A DNA stretch of 5,676 bases, from positions 1 to 5,676 of the forward strand of contig JAEZPX010000185.1 of assembly GCA_023413275.1 (NCBI GenBank). The letters run 5' to 3'. This stretch comes from Bacillota bacterium. Its GTDB lineage: Bacteria; Bacillota; Clostridia; Lachnospirales; Anaerotignaceae. The notes below the pieces were generated by a model, which saw nothing but the letters and a program-made list of their open reading frames with translations, had not been told where the DNA came from and did no database searches. The position numbers and the translations under genes were made by a program. Shown piece by piece: positions 1-5,643 of the stretch (its first letter is position 1; each line of letters opens with the position of its first letter).

Positions 1-117
1 GTCAACGAATTGTCTCCTGAAGCTATTGCAGAGATGAAGACAGTTGTTGCTCCTGTTTATGACAAATATAAAGAGCAGTTTGGCGCAGAAGCTTTTGCAG
101 CATTTGGCTATAAATAA
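1..117 (+). CDS. dctP: TRAP transporter substrate-binding protein DctP, C-terminal end only (5' end outside window)
   Basis: An open frame enters from the left edge and ends at TAA 115-117, giving 38 residues that finish in AFAAFGYK. The tail is rich in Ala, Glu and Lys, with a VYDKYKEQFG stretch. It looks like the final helix of a DctP-type periplasmic or lipid-anchored solute-binding protein, which typically ends in an amphipathic helix of this sort. The visible part contains no ligand-binding residue, and the Arg that contacts the substrate carboxylate in this family would lie upstream. The assignment therefore rests mainly on context: the next two genes are the DctQ and DctM partners, and P-Q-M is a common order for TRAP operons. 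In the cell it would bind the solute outside the membrane and deliver it to DctQM. Which solute cannot be told from here. Confidence 0.7.
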   Translation, partial: VNELSPEAIAEMKTVVAPVYDKYKEQFGAEAFAAFGYK

Positions 118-149
118 GAAAAATAAGAAATTCATGAAGCTGTAGTGTC

Positions 150-189
150 GAGAGGGCAGGTAGACACACCGTCCTTGCCCTCTCTTTTT
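150..189 (+). terminator. Intrinsic terminator or attenuator between dctP and dctQ
   Basis: The left arm GAGAGGGCAGG (150-160) pairs with CCTTGCCCTCTC (right arm 174-184), giving 11 pairs including one G-T. A small inner GAC/GTC stem (163-165 with 171-173) closes the loop. Five T follow directly at 185-189. This is the classical rho-independent form. It starts 33 nt after the dctP stop and lies inside what should be one transport operon, so it probably lets only part of the transcription through. That would give more binding protein than membrane protein. Confidence 0.85.
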
Positions 190-329
190 ACTGTAACGAA
201 TGGAATTATTTTGAAAATTTTACATAACAAAAGAAAAAGATGCGCTAAAAACTAGTATAAAATTTTAAAAATAACAGTCGTGCTATTTGGCGTTTTTCAA
301 AATTAAAGAACGAAAGAAAGGTGGAAAAA
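190..329 (+). other. AT-rich leader before dctQ; no convincing promoter
   Basis: This stretch is very AT-rich. It holds two copies of AAAATTTTA (214-222 and 259-267), a TTGAAA at 211-216 and a TATAAA at 256-261. The last two are 39 nt apart, so they do not form a normal -35/-10 pair. I see no gene and no riboswitch-like fold. The only well-supported signal is the ribosome binding site AAAGGTGG (317-324), placed correctly for the ATG at 330. Confidence 0.4.
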
Positions 330-830
330 ATGAAATTGCTTGGCAAAATACTTGATTATTTTGAAGAAACACTCATCATTCTTATGATGTCGTATATGGC
401 AATTATGAATTTCCTCAACGTTGTATTTAGATATTGTTTTGCAAATTCCTTCTCTTTTACAGAAGAATTAACGGTTACAGTATTTGTATGGGTAACAATG
501 TTGGGTGTTGCGGCAGGCTTTAAAAGATATGCTCATTTGGGTATGAGTTTTCTTGTTGATTTGTTCCACGGAAAAACAAAAGCAATGCTTGCGTTATTCG
601 GTGTGGTTTGCAGTTTAATCTTTATGGTACTTGTTTTTTATTTTGGCATTGTAATGGTACAGGGTCAGATCGCTATGGGTTCTACCACTCCTGTTTTAAG
701 AATGCCTCAGGCAGTTCAGGGGCTTTCTATGCCTGTTGGTGCTGTTTTTGTTATCATTCGTATCATACAGGCTGGGTATCTTCAAGTCAAAGGCTTGTGG
801 AATGAAGAAAAAGGGGGTACTGAGGCATGA
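330..830 (+). CDS. dctQ: TRAP transporter small membrane subunit DctQ
   Basis: This 166-residue protein has the usual DctQ size and four hydrophobic segments, at roughly 13-35, 48-66, 86-112 and 132-150. DctQ is the small integral membrane subunit that pairs with DctM to form the translocation unit of a tripartite ATP-independent periplasmic transporter. Family features seen include NVVFRYCF (28-37), the TEEL segment (44-47), FxW then LGxxxGFK with a following H (about 52-69), and a STTPVL..P..xxGLSMPVG stretch (119-137). The start was chosen at ATG 330, because AAAGGTGG at 317-324 sits 5-6 nt upstream. An in-frame GTG at 321 would add three residues but lies inside that binding site. The stop overlaps the dctM start (ATGA), indicating translational coupling. 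Confidence 0.92.
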   Translation: MKLLGKILDYFEETLIILMMSYMAIMNFLNVVFRYCFANSFSFTEELTVTVFVWVTMLGVAAGFKRYAHLGMSFLVDLFHGKTKAMLALFGVVCSLIFMVLVFYFGIVMVQGQIAMGSTTPVLRMPQAVQGLSMPVGAVFVIIRIIQAGYLQVKGLWNEEKGGTEA

Positions 831-2113
831 TGACTTTAATTCTTTTTGGGTTATTCTTTGTATTGGTATTCCTGAATGTACCCATTGCAATTTCTCTTGG
901 TTTAGCAGCATCTGTTGGTTTGATGTACGGACAGTTTCCGCTTTCCGTTATTCCCGGCATCTTATATTCCGGCACAGCCAAATTTACGTTGCTTGCAATT
1001 CCATTCTTTATTTTAGCCGGTAGTATTATGGAGTATGCCGGTATTTCCAAACGTTTGATCAGTTTTGCAAACGCTTGTGTTGGTCACAGAAAAGGTGGAT
1101 TAATGGCAGTAGTTGTTATTGTTGCTTGTTTCTTTGCTGCAATTTCGGGCTCAGGTCCTGCTACGGTTGCAGCAATCGGTCCAGTTTTGATTCCCGCAAT
1201 GGTAAAGGCTGGTTATGGCAAAGACATGCCTGCCGCATTGGTAAGTGCCTCTGGTGCCATCGGTATCATTATTCCTCCAAGTATCGCATATGTAGTTTAC
1301 GCTTCTTGTACCGACGTTTCTGTTGGTGCTTTGTTTACCGCTGGTATTATCCCCGGTATTGTTGTAGGTATTGCATACTATATGGCAGCTGCTTGGGATT
1401 CCAGAAACAACAAAGATATTATTGCTCAACCAAAGATGAGTGGCAAGGACAGGCTGATTGCTTTTAAGGATGCTTTCTGGGGATTGATGACACCGGTTAT
1501 CATTCTGGGTGGTATTTATGCTGGTATCTTTACACCTACGGAAGCAGCAGGCATTGCCGTAATTTATGGTTTGATTGTAGGTATCTTTATTTACAGAGAA
1601 ATTAAACTGAAAGATTTGTATCATATATTTATGGAATCCGCAGTATCCTCTGCAACGGTAATGTTTATCATTGCAGCAGCAGCAGTATTTGCATGGATTT
1701 TGACAACGAGCCAAATTGCAAGTCAGCTTTCTCAGATGGTTCTTGCAGTAAGCGATAACAAATACATCATCTTATTGTTAATTAATATTATTTTCTTGAT
1801 TGCAGGTTGTTTCCTAGATGCAAACTCTGCATTCTACATTTTGTTGCCTATTATTGTTCCTGTTTTGAATGCAATTGATGTAAGCTTGCTTCATGCAGGT
1901 GTATTCTTAACAGTAAATATGGCAATCGGTATGATTACGCCTCCCGTTGGTATTAACCTTTATGTTGGGTGTAATGTTGCTGAAATTCCTGTTGCGGATA
2001 TTTGCAAAAAGATTATTCCTTTCCTCATTGCAGGTATCGTGGCACTGTTTATCTTAACCTTTATTCCTGACATCTCCTTGTTCTTGCCAAGAATGATTGG
2101 ACAGATTAAGTAA
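827..2113 (+). CDS. dctM: TRAP transporter large membrane subunit DctM
   Basis: This 428-residue protein is hydrophobic nearly throughout and has the family's usual length, with about a dozen membrane segments. DctM is the ion-coupled transport subunit (IT superfamily, elevator-type) that receives solute from DctP. Conserved blocks are seen in the expected order: GSGPATVAAIGP (108-119), GAIGIIIPPSI (143-153), FTPTEAAGIAVIYG (235-248), GCFLDANSAFYILLPIIVP (327-345) and ITPPVGINLYV (370-380). A short polar linker around 190-215 separates the two halves. The start ATG 827 has GGGGG (813-817) about 9 nt upstream. A second ATG directly follows at 830, but its spacing is worse. The gene overlaps dctQ by 4 nt. 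The sequence looks intact, with no frameshift. Solute specificity cannot be read from this subunit. Confidence 0.95.
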   Translation: MMTLILFGLFFVLVFLNVPIAISLGLAASVGLMYGQFPLSVIPGILYSGTAKFTLLAIPFFILAGSIMEYAGISKRLISFANACVGHRKGGLMAVVVIVACFFAAISGSGPATVAAIGPVLIPAMVKAGYGKDMPAALVSASGAIGIIIPPSIAYVVYASCTDVSVGALFTAGIIPGIVVGIAYYMAAAWDSRNNKDIIAQPKMSGKDRLIAFKDAFWGLMTPVIILGGIYAGIFTPTEAAGIAVIYGLIVGIFIYREIKLKDLYHIFMESAVSSATVMFIIAAAAVFAWILTTSQIASQLSQMVLAVSDNKYIILLLINIIFLIAGCFLDANSAFYILLPIIVPVLNAIDVSLLHAGVFLTVNMAIGMITPPVGINLYVGCNVAEIPVADICKKIIPFLIAGIVALFILTFIPDISLFLPRMIGQIK

Positions 2114-2135
2114 AGTAACTTAGAAATGATGTATA

Positions 2136-2165
2136 TTAGGTGTCGCTGATAGCGGCGGCACCTAA
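2136..2165 (+). other. Strong 13-bp hairpin after dctM; terminator-like but lacking a T tract
   Basis: TTAGGTGTCGCTG (2136-2148) pairs with CGGCGGCACCTAA (2153-2165). The 13 continuous pairs include two G-T, and the loop is four bases (ATAG). It begins 22 nt after the dctM stop. The bases after it read ATTACAAAG, so the T run needed for an efficient intrinsic terminator is missing. It may end the TRAP transcript with help from other factors, protect its 3' end, or act as a DNA site (see the cre-like sequence inside it). Confidence 0.6.
2147..2160 (+). promoter_or_regulatory. cre-like sequence (possible CcpA site)
   Basis: TGATAGCGGCGGCA matches the published catabolite-responsive element consensus TGWNANCGNTNNCA at every fixed position except the tenth (C for T). 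CcpA control of acetoin catabolic genes is known in Bacillus, which makes the match plausible. Against it, the sequence lies inside the 13-bp hairpin, so the resemblance may only reflect the inverted repeat, and it is about 200 nt upstream of the candidate promoter. Confidence 0.25.
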
Positions 2166-2247
2166 ATTACAAAGTTATACAGAAGATAAAATGAATAATT
2201 TACAAAGGATAATCGGCTTTAAGGAAACAAAAGATAAAAAATTAGGC

Positions 2248-2269
2248 AGCCGTATAAAAAACGGCTTTT
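2248..2269 (+). terminator. Weak intrinsic terminator or attenuator upstream of the dehydrogenase genes
   Basis: AGCCGT (2248-2253) pairs with ACGGCT (2261-2266) around a seven-base A-rich loop, and the stem runs into TTTT (2266-2269). The stem is only 6 bp and the T run is short, so termination would be partial. It could end read-through from the TRAP genes before the candidate promoter near 2348. An upstream CGGCT (2214-2218) could compete for AGCCG (2248-2252). Confidence 0.4.
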
Positions 2270-2347
2270 CATTCGCCACTATCTTGTATTACAGGTGATA
2301 GAGGTTATTGCAAAACATACATGACAAGTTACAAGTGGTCCTCAGAA

Positions 2348-2375
2348 TTGAAAGCAATGTTATAAAACATAATAT
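2348..2375 (+). promoter_or_regulatory. Candidate sigma-A promoter with a palindrome in its spacer, upstream of E1-alpha
   Basis: TTGAAA (2348-2353, 5 of 6 to the -35 consensus) is followed after 16 nt by TAATAT (2370-2375, 4 of 6 to the -10). A TATAAA at 2373-2378 is an alternative at 19 nt. The near-perfect palindrome ATGTTATAAAACAT (2357-2370, one mismatched pair) fills the spacer, where a repressor or redox regulator could bind. Transcription would begin about 30 nt before the E1-alpha start. The region is AT-rich, so chance matches are easy. Confidence 0.35.
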
Positions 2376-2398
2376 AAATATATCTAAAAACTTAAGAA

Positions 2399-2407
2399 AA
2401 GGGTGAT
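2399..2407 (+). promoter_or_regulatory. Ribosome binding site that decides the E1-alpha start
   Basis: AAGGGTGAT resembles the anti-Shine-Dalgarno complement AAGGAGGTGAT with two bases missing. Its GGG core ends 8 nt before the TTG at 2412. The other in-frame start, GTG at 2403, lies within this element and has no separate site at a usable distance. The element therefore favours a TTG start. Confidence 0.6.
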
Positions 2408-2411
2408 TTCA

Positions 2412-3410
2412 TTGGCTAAGAAGAAATATTCAAAAGAAATGCTCATTGATTTGTATCGCATGATGATTCGTATCAGAGCATTTGAAACAAGAGCGGCTGA
2501 ATGCTTCACAAAGGGAATGCTTGCAGGTAATATTCACCTGTGTATTGGTCAGGAGGCAGTTGCAGCAGGTGCTTGCTATGCCTTAGAAAAAGAAGATTAT
2601 ATGGCTACAACCCACAGAGGGCACGGACATACCATTGCCAAAGGTGGTAAATTAGATAAAATGCTTGCTGAACTGTTTGGCAAAAAAACAGGATACTGTA
2701 ATGGTAAAGGCGGTTCCATGCATATTGCAGATGTTGAAGGACTGCATCACTTAGGTGCAAATGGCATTGTTGGTGCAGGCATTCCCATTGCCACCGGATC
2801 TGCTTTGGCTTCTAAGGTTCTAGGAGACAAACATGTTACACTTTGTTTCTTTGGTGACAGTGCTTCAAACCAAGGCACTTTTCATGAAGCAGTGAATATG
2901 GCGGCAGCTTGGAAGCTTCCAGTTGTATTCCTGTGTGAAAACAACAAATATGGTGTATCTACTAATATTCATTCAGTTACAAATACAGAAACCATTGCTG
3001 TTCGTGCAAAAGGTTATGATATTCCCGGAACTACAGTTGATGGCAATGATCCTGTTATTGTTTACGAAGCCGTGAAAGAAGCGGCGGATTTTGCAAGAGC
3101 TGGCAATGGTCCATCTATTGTTGAATGTATCACATATCGTCATCAAGGACACTACTGCGGAGACCCTGCTAACTATCGTCCCGCTGAATATATGGAAAAT
3201 GCACATAAAGATGATGGCATTCCAAACATGAGAGCAAGATTATTAGACGAAAAAGTTGCAACGGAAGAGGAATTGGTTGCTGTTGAAGAGGAAGTAAAGG
3301 CAGAAATGGAAGCAGCTTATGAATTTTCAGTGAATTCAGAATATCCCGATCCTTCTGAAGCTACGACAGACGTTTATAGCTCTGATAATGAAAGGAGTGT
3401 TGCAAGATGA
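2412..3410 (+). CDS. acoA: Acetoin-dehydrogenase-type 2-oxoacid dehydrogenase E1, alpha subunit (thiamine diphosphate binding)
   Basis: With a TTG start this is a 332-residue protein beginning MAKKKYSKEM, the normal size for E1-alpha of the alpha2beta2 type. E1 decarboxylates a 2-oxoacid, or cleaves acetoin, on thiamine diphosphate and passes the acyl group to the E2 lipoyl arm. Seen in order: RIRAFE (20-25), HLCIGQEAVAAG (42-53), THRGHGHTIAKG (67-78), GKGGSMH (98-104), LGANGIVGAGIPIATG (114-129), the cofactor motif GDSASNQG...ENN (148-178), and the active-site loop YRHQGHYCGDPANYRP (242-257). HRGHGHxIAKG and GANGIVGAGIPIA are typical of acetoin dehydrogenase alpha chains. The motif begins GDS where GDG is usual; the metal-binding Asp149 and the paired Asn177-178 are present. 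The gene overlaps E1-beta by 4 nt. Pyruvate or a branched-chain 2-oxoacid are alternative substrates. Confidence 0.9.
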   Translation: MAKKKYSKEMLIDLYRMMIRIRAFETRAAECFTKGMLAGNIHLCIGQEAVAAGACYALEKEDYMATTHRGHGHTIAKGGKLDKMLAELFGKKTGYCNGKGGSMHIADVEGLHHLGANGIVGAGIPIATGSALASKVLGDKHVTLCFFGDSASNQGTFHEAVNMAAAWKLPVVFLCENNKYGVSTNIHSVTNTETIAVRAKGYDIPGTTVDGNDPVIVYEAVKEAADFARAGNGPSIVECITYRHQGHYCGDPANYRPAEYMENAHKDDGIPNMRARLLDEKVATEEELVAVEEEVKAEMEAAYEFSVNSEYPDPSEATTDVYSSDNERSVAR

Positions 3411-4387
3411 GTAAGATACTAAGCATCAGCAAGGCAATTGGTGAAGCTTTGCATGAAGAAATGGTAAGAGATGAGAATGTAATTATTCTTGGCGAAGATA
3501 TGGGAAAGATGGGTAATGTTTTCGGTATCACTGTAGGCTTTCAAAAAGAATTTGGAGAGCACAGAGTATATGATACTCCAATTTCCGAGTCCGGTTTCTG
3601 CGGTATGGCAGTTGGTGCGGCAATGAGAGGCATTCGCCCTGTAGTAGAATTAATGTATGACGACTTTATTATGGTTGCCGCTGACCCTATTTTGAATCAA
3701 GCGGCTAAGATGAGATATATGACAGGTGGTCAGGCTACGGTGCCTATGGTACTGAGATTACCAATGGGTGCAGGTAGAAGAAACGCAGGACAGCACTCTC
3801 AGTGTTTGGAGAATATCTTCTGTCACACACCGGGCTTGAAGGTTGTTGCTCCTTCTACAGCGGCTGATGCAAAAGGTCTTTTGAAATCTGCTGTACGTGA
3901 TGATGATCCTGTTATGTTTATGGAACACAAGCTGTTATATGCGAAAAAAGAAGAATTACCTGAAGGTGAATATACAATTCCTTTGGGCGTTGCTGATGTA
4001 AAAAACGAAGGAACTGATTTGACCATTATTACATGGAGCCGTCAAGTATATTTTGCTTTGGAAGCTGCTGAGGAATTGGCAAAAGAGGGCATCCATGTTG
4101 AAGTCCTTGACCTTCGTACATTAGTTCCTTTGGATTGGGATGCAATTTTAAAATCTGTTTCCAAGACACACAATGTTATCGTTCTTTCCGAGGAAGTAAA
4201 AAGAGGCAGCTATGCAGGTGAAATTTCTGCACAGATTGCTGAAGAATTGTTTGACGAATTAGATGCACCTGTAGAACGTGTTTGCGGTCTGAATATTGTT
4301 TCTCCTTTCAGCCCAACACTGGAGGATGAAAACTTCCCTCACCCTGCAGATATTGTAAAAGCAGTGAAAAAAGTTCTGAATAAGTAA
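3407..4387 (+). CDS. acoB: Acetoin-dehydrogenase-type 2-oxoacid dehydrogenase E1, beta subunit
   Basis: This 326-residue protein has the usual E1-beta length. It forms the other half of the E1 active site and holds the C-terminal transketolase domain. Visible motifs: ILGEDMG (27-33), RVYDTPISESG (53-63), where Glu61 is the expected cofactor-activating Glu, and QHSQ (129-132), where His130 matches the essential active-site His of the family. Further on are VVAPSTAADAKGLL (146-159), DDPVMFMEHKLLY (166-178), DLRTLVPLD (235-243), SEEVKRGSYAGEI (261-273) and SPFSPTLED (299-307). The GLL..A.RDDDPV..EHKLLY pattern resembles annotated acetoin dehydrogenase beta chains, but substrate is not fixed by these residues. 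The start ATG 3407 has AAAGGAG (3391-3397) 9 nt upstream. Overlap with E1-alpha (ATGA) suggests coupled translation in a 1:1 ratio. Confidence 0.92.
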   Translation: MSKILSISKAIGEALHEEMVRDENVIILGEDMGKMGNVFGITVGFQKEFGEHRVYDTPISESGFCGMAVGAAMRGIRPVVELMYDDFIMVAADPILNQAAKMRYMTGGQATVPMVLRLPMGAGRRNAGQHSQCLENIFCHTPGLKVVAPSTAADAKGLLKSAVRDDDPVMFMEHKLLYAKKEELPEGEYTIPLGVADVKNEGTDLTIITWSRQVYFALEAAEELAKEGIHVEVLDLRTLVPLDWDAILKSVSKTHNVIVLSEEVKRGSYAGEISAQIAEELFDELDAPVERVCGLNIVSPFSPTLEDENFPHPADIVKAVKKVLNK

Positions 4388-4390
4388 TTA

Positions 4391-4397
4391 AAGGAGG
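4391..4397 (+). promoter_or_regulatory. Strong ribosome binding site for E2
   Basis: AAGGAGG is a perfect Shine-Dalgarno core, 7 nt before ATG 4405 in the 17-nt gap after E1-beta. It is the strongest site in the window, which fits the need for many E2 core chains per complex. Confidence 0.85.
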
Positions 4398-4404
4398 GAA
4401 AGTC

Positions 4405-5643
4405 ATGGCTTTTGAAGTAAAGATGCCTCAGCTGGGTCTTACCATGGAAGAAGGTACCGTAACCAGATGGGTGAAAAAAGAAGGCGAAGCGGTGAAAGCC
4501 GGCGACGTTATTGTTGAGATTACAACAGATAAATTAACAAGTGAAGTAGAAAGCGAATTTGACGGAACAATGTTAAAAATCGTTGCACAGGAAGGGGAAG
4601 ATATTCCTGTAAAAGGCTTGTTGGCATATATTGGAGAGCCCGGTGAGACAGTGGACAGTACAGCAGCGGCACCAGATACAGCACCTGTTGTAGAAGTGGC
4701 ACCTGTTGTGGCAGCACCCATGGAGGCAGTGGCAGTTACAACCAGCGGCAGAGTTCGTATCTCTCCTTTGGCTAGAAAAACAGCGGCAAAAATGGGCGTT
4801 GATTATGCAAATGTAAAGGGTTCAGGCCCAGCAGGACGCATTGTACAAAAGGATATTTTGACAGCGGCGCAAAGTGCACCAGTAGTTGCACCTGTAGCTA
4901 CACCAGCAGCAATTTCTACGCCTGCTCCTACTATAGCTTCCGGCTCTATTGATTTGATGGAAGGTGACGAAGTTGTAAAATTGGCGGGTATGAGAAAAGT
5001 TGTTGCAGAACGTATGGCGCAGTCCCGCAGAGAAATTCCCAGCGTAACACAAAACGTGAAGATTGACGTAACCAACTTGATGAAATTCCGCAAGCAGGTT
5101 AACGAAGACCTCGGCGTAAAATATTCCGTAAACGACTTTATCTTAAAGGCAGTTGCAAAGGCTTTGAAGAACAATAAACACATCCTTGTAACATTAGATG
5201 GTGATAAAATCATCAAGCGTGCCCATGTGAATGTTGGTATGGCTGTTGCCTTAGATGAAGGGTTGATTGTTCCTGTTTTGAAAGATATTGATAAAATGAG
5301 CCTTGAGGAAATTTCTGCTACAGCAAAAGATTTGGCAGAAAGGGCAAGAACTAACAAACTAAGTATGGATGAATATAAAGGTTCCACTTTCTCCATCTCC
5401 AATTTGGGTATGTTTGGTGTAGAGACATTTGACCCCATTGTAAATCAGCCTGATTCAGGTATTTTGGGTGTATGCGCAGTTCAGGATGAATTGGTAATGG
5501 ATGATGAGGGAAATATCTCTAAGAGACAATTTATGCGCATCTCCTTTACATTTGACCATAGACTCATTGATGGTGCAACAGCTGCTAAGTTTGAATTAGC
5601 AATTAAAGAGCTGTTGGAAAACCCTATGAAAATTTTACTCTAA
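4405..5643 (+). CDS. acoC: Dihydrolipoamide acyltransferase (E2) of the acetoin/2-oxoacid dehydrogenase complex
   Basis: This 412-residue protein has the standard E2 layout. A single N-terminal lipoyl domain (about 2-78) carries the lipoylated Lys43 in the TTDKLTSE turn. An Ala/Pro/Val-rich flexible linker follows (about 82-113), then a peripheral-subunit binding domain (about 116-153, with RISPLARKTAAKMGVD and GSGPAGRIVQKDI). A second Ala/Pro linker (154-180) leads to the catalytic acyltransferase domain (about 185-412), which ends with the active-site motif FDHRLIDGA (383-391, His385 and Asp389). E2 forms the cubic or icosahedral core, takes the acyl group from E1 and transfers it to CoA. 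MPQLGLTMEEGTVTRW at the N terminus is of the kind seen in acetoin dehydrogenase E2. Pyruvate or branched-chain E2 share the same layout, so the substrate is inferred. The gene is complete and ends 33 nt before the window edge. Confidence 0.93.
   Translation: MAFEVKMPQLGLTMEEGTVTRWVKKEGEAVKAGDVIVEITTDKLTSEVESEFDGTMLKIVAQEGEDIPVKGLLAYIGEPGETVDSTAAAPDTAPVVEVAPVVAAPMEAVAVTTSGRVRISPLARKTAAKMGVDYANVKGSGPAGRIVQKDILTAAQSAPVVAPVATPAAISTPAPTIASGSIDLMEGDEVVKLAGMRKVVAERMAQSRREIPSVTQNVKIDVTNLMKFRKQVNEDLGVKYSVNDFILKAVAKALKNNKHILVTLDGDKIIKRAHVNVGMAVALDEGLIVPVLKDIDKMSLEEISATAKDLAERARTNKLSMDEYKGSTFSISNLGMFGVETFDPIVNQPDSGILGVCAVQDELVMDDEGNISKRQFMRISFTFDHRLIDGATAAKFELAIKELLENPMKILL

Noticed and set aside
283..300. 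cre-like TTTGGCGTTTTTCAAAA before dctQ
   Set aside because: On either strand the TG and CG are one base off the required four-base spacing.
608..1023. Short + strand frames overlapping dctQ and dctM in other frames
   Set aside because: Out of frame with clearly conserved membrane proteins and without supporting signals.
2155..2170. Sigma-54-like element GGCAC-N5-TTACA, of interest because Bacillus acetoin genes use SigL
   Set aside because: The spacing fits but the GC of the -12 element is AC, the first T of the -24 is missing, and the element overlaps the hairpin arm. No activator gene or nearby enhancer repeat is visible.
2191..2298. 35-codon open frame in the gap after dctM (peptide beginning MNNLQRIIGF and ending FSFATILYYR)
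   Set aside because: No good Shine-Dalgarno site precedes it, it overlaps the 2248-2269 hairpin, and I recognise no family. It could be a leader peptide or part of a dispersed repeat, but nothing visible supports either; a genome-wide search of this gap would settle it.
2308..2312. TTGCA as a possible -12 element
   Set aside because: No GG pair lies at the required 10-nt distance upstream.
2324..2345. ACAAGTGGTCCTCAG as a possible T-box sequence
   Set aside because: It lacks the conserved AGGGTGGNACCGCG core and no T-box stem layout or T-box-regulated gene is present.
4803..5438. 211-codon open frame on the - strand within E2, and others opposite E2 and dctM (4428-4721, 1151-1714)
   Set aside because: They lie antisense to well-conserved genes, have no ribosome binding sites, and their translations are low-complexity or Cys/Asn/Ser-rich in the manner of shadow frames.
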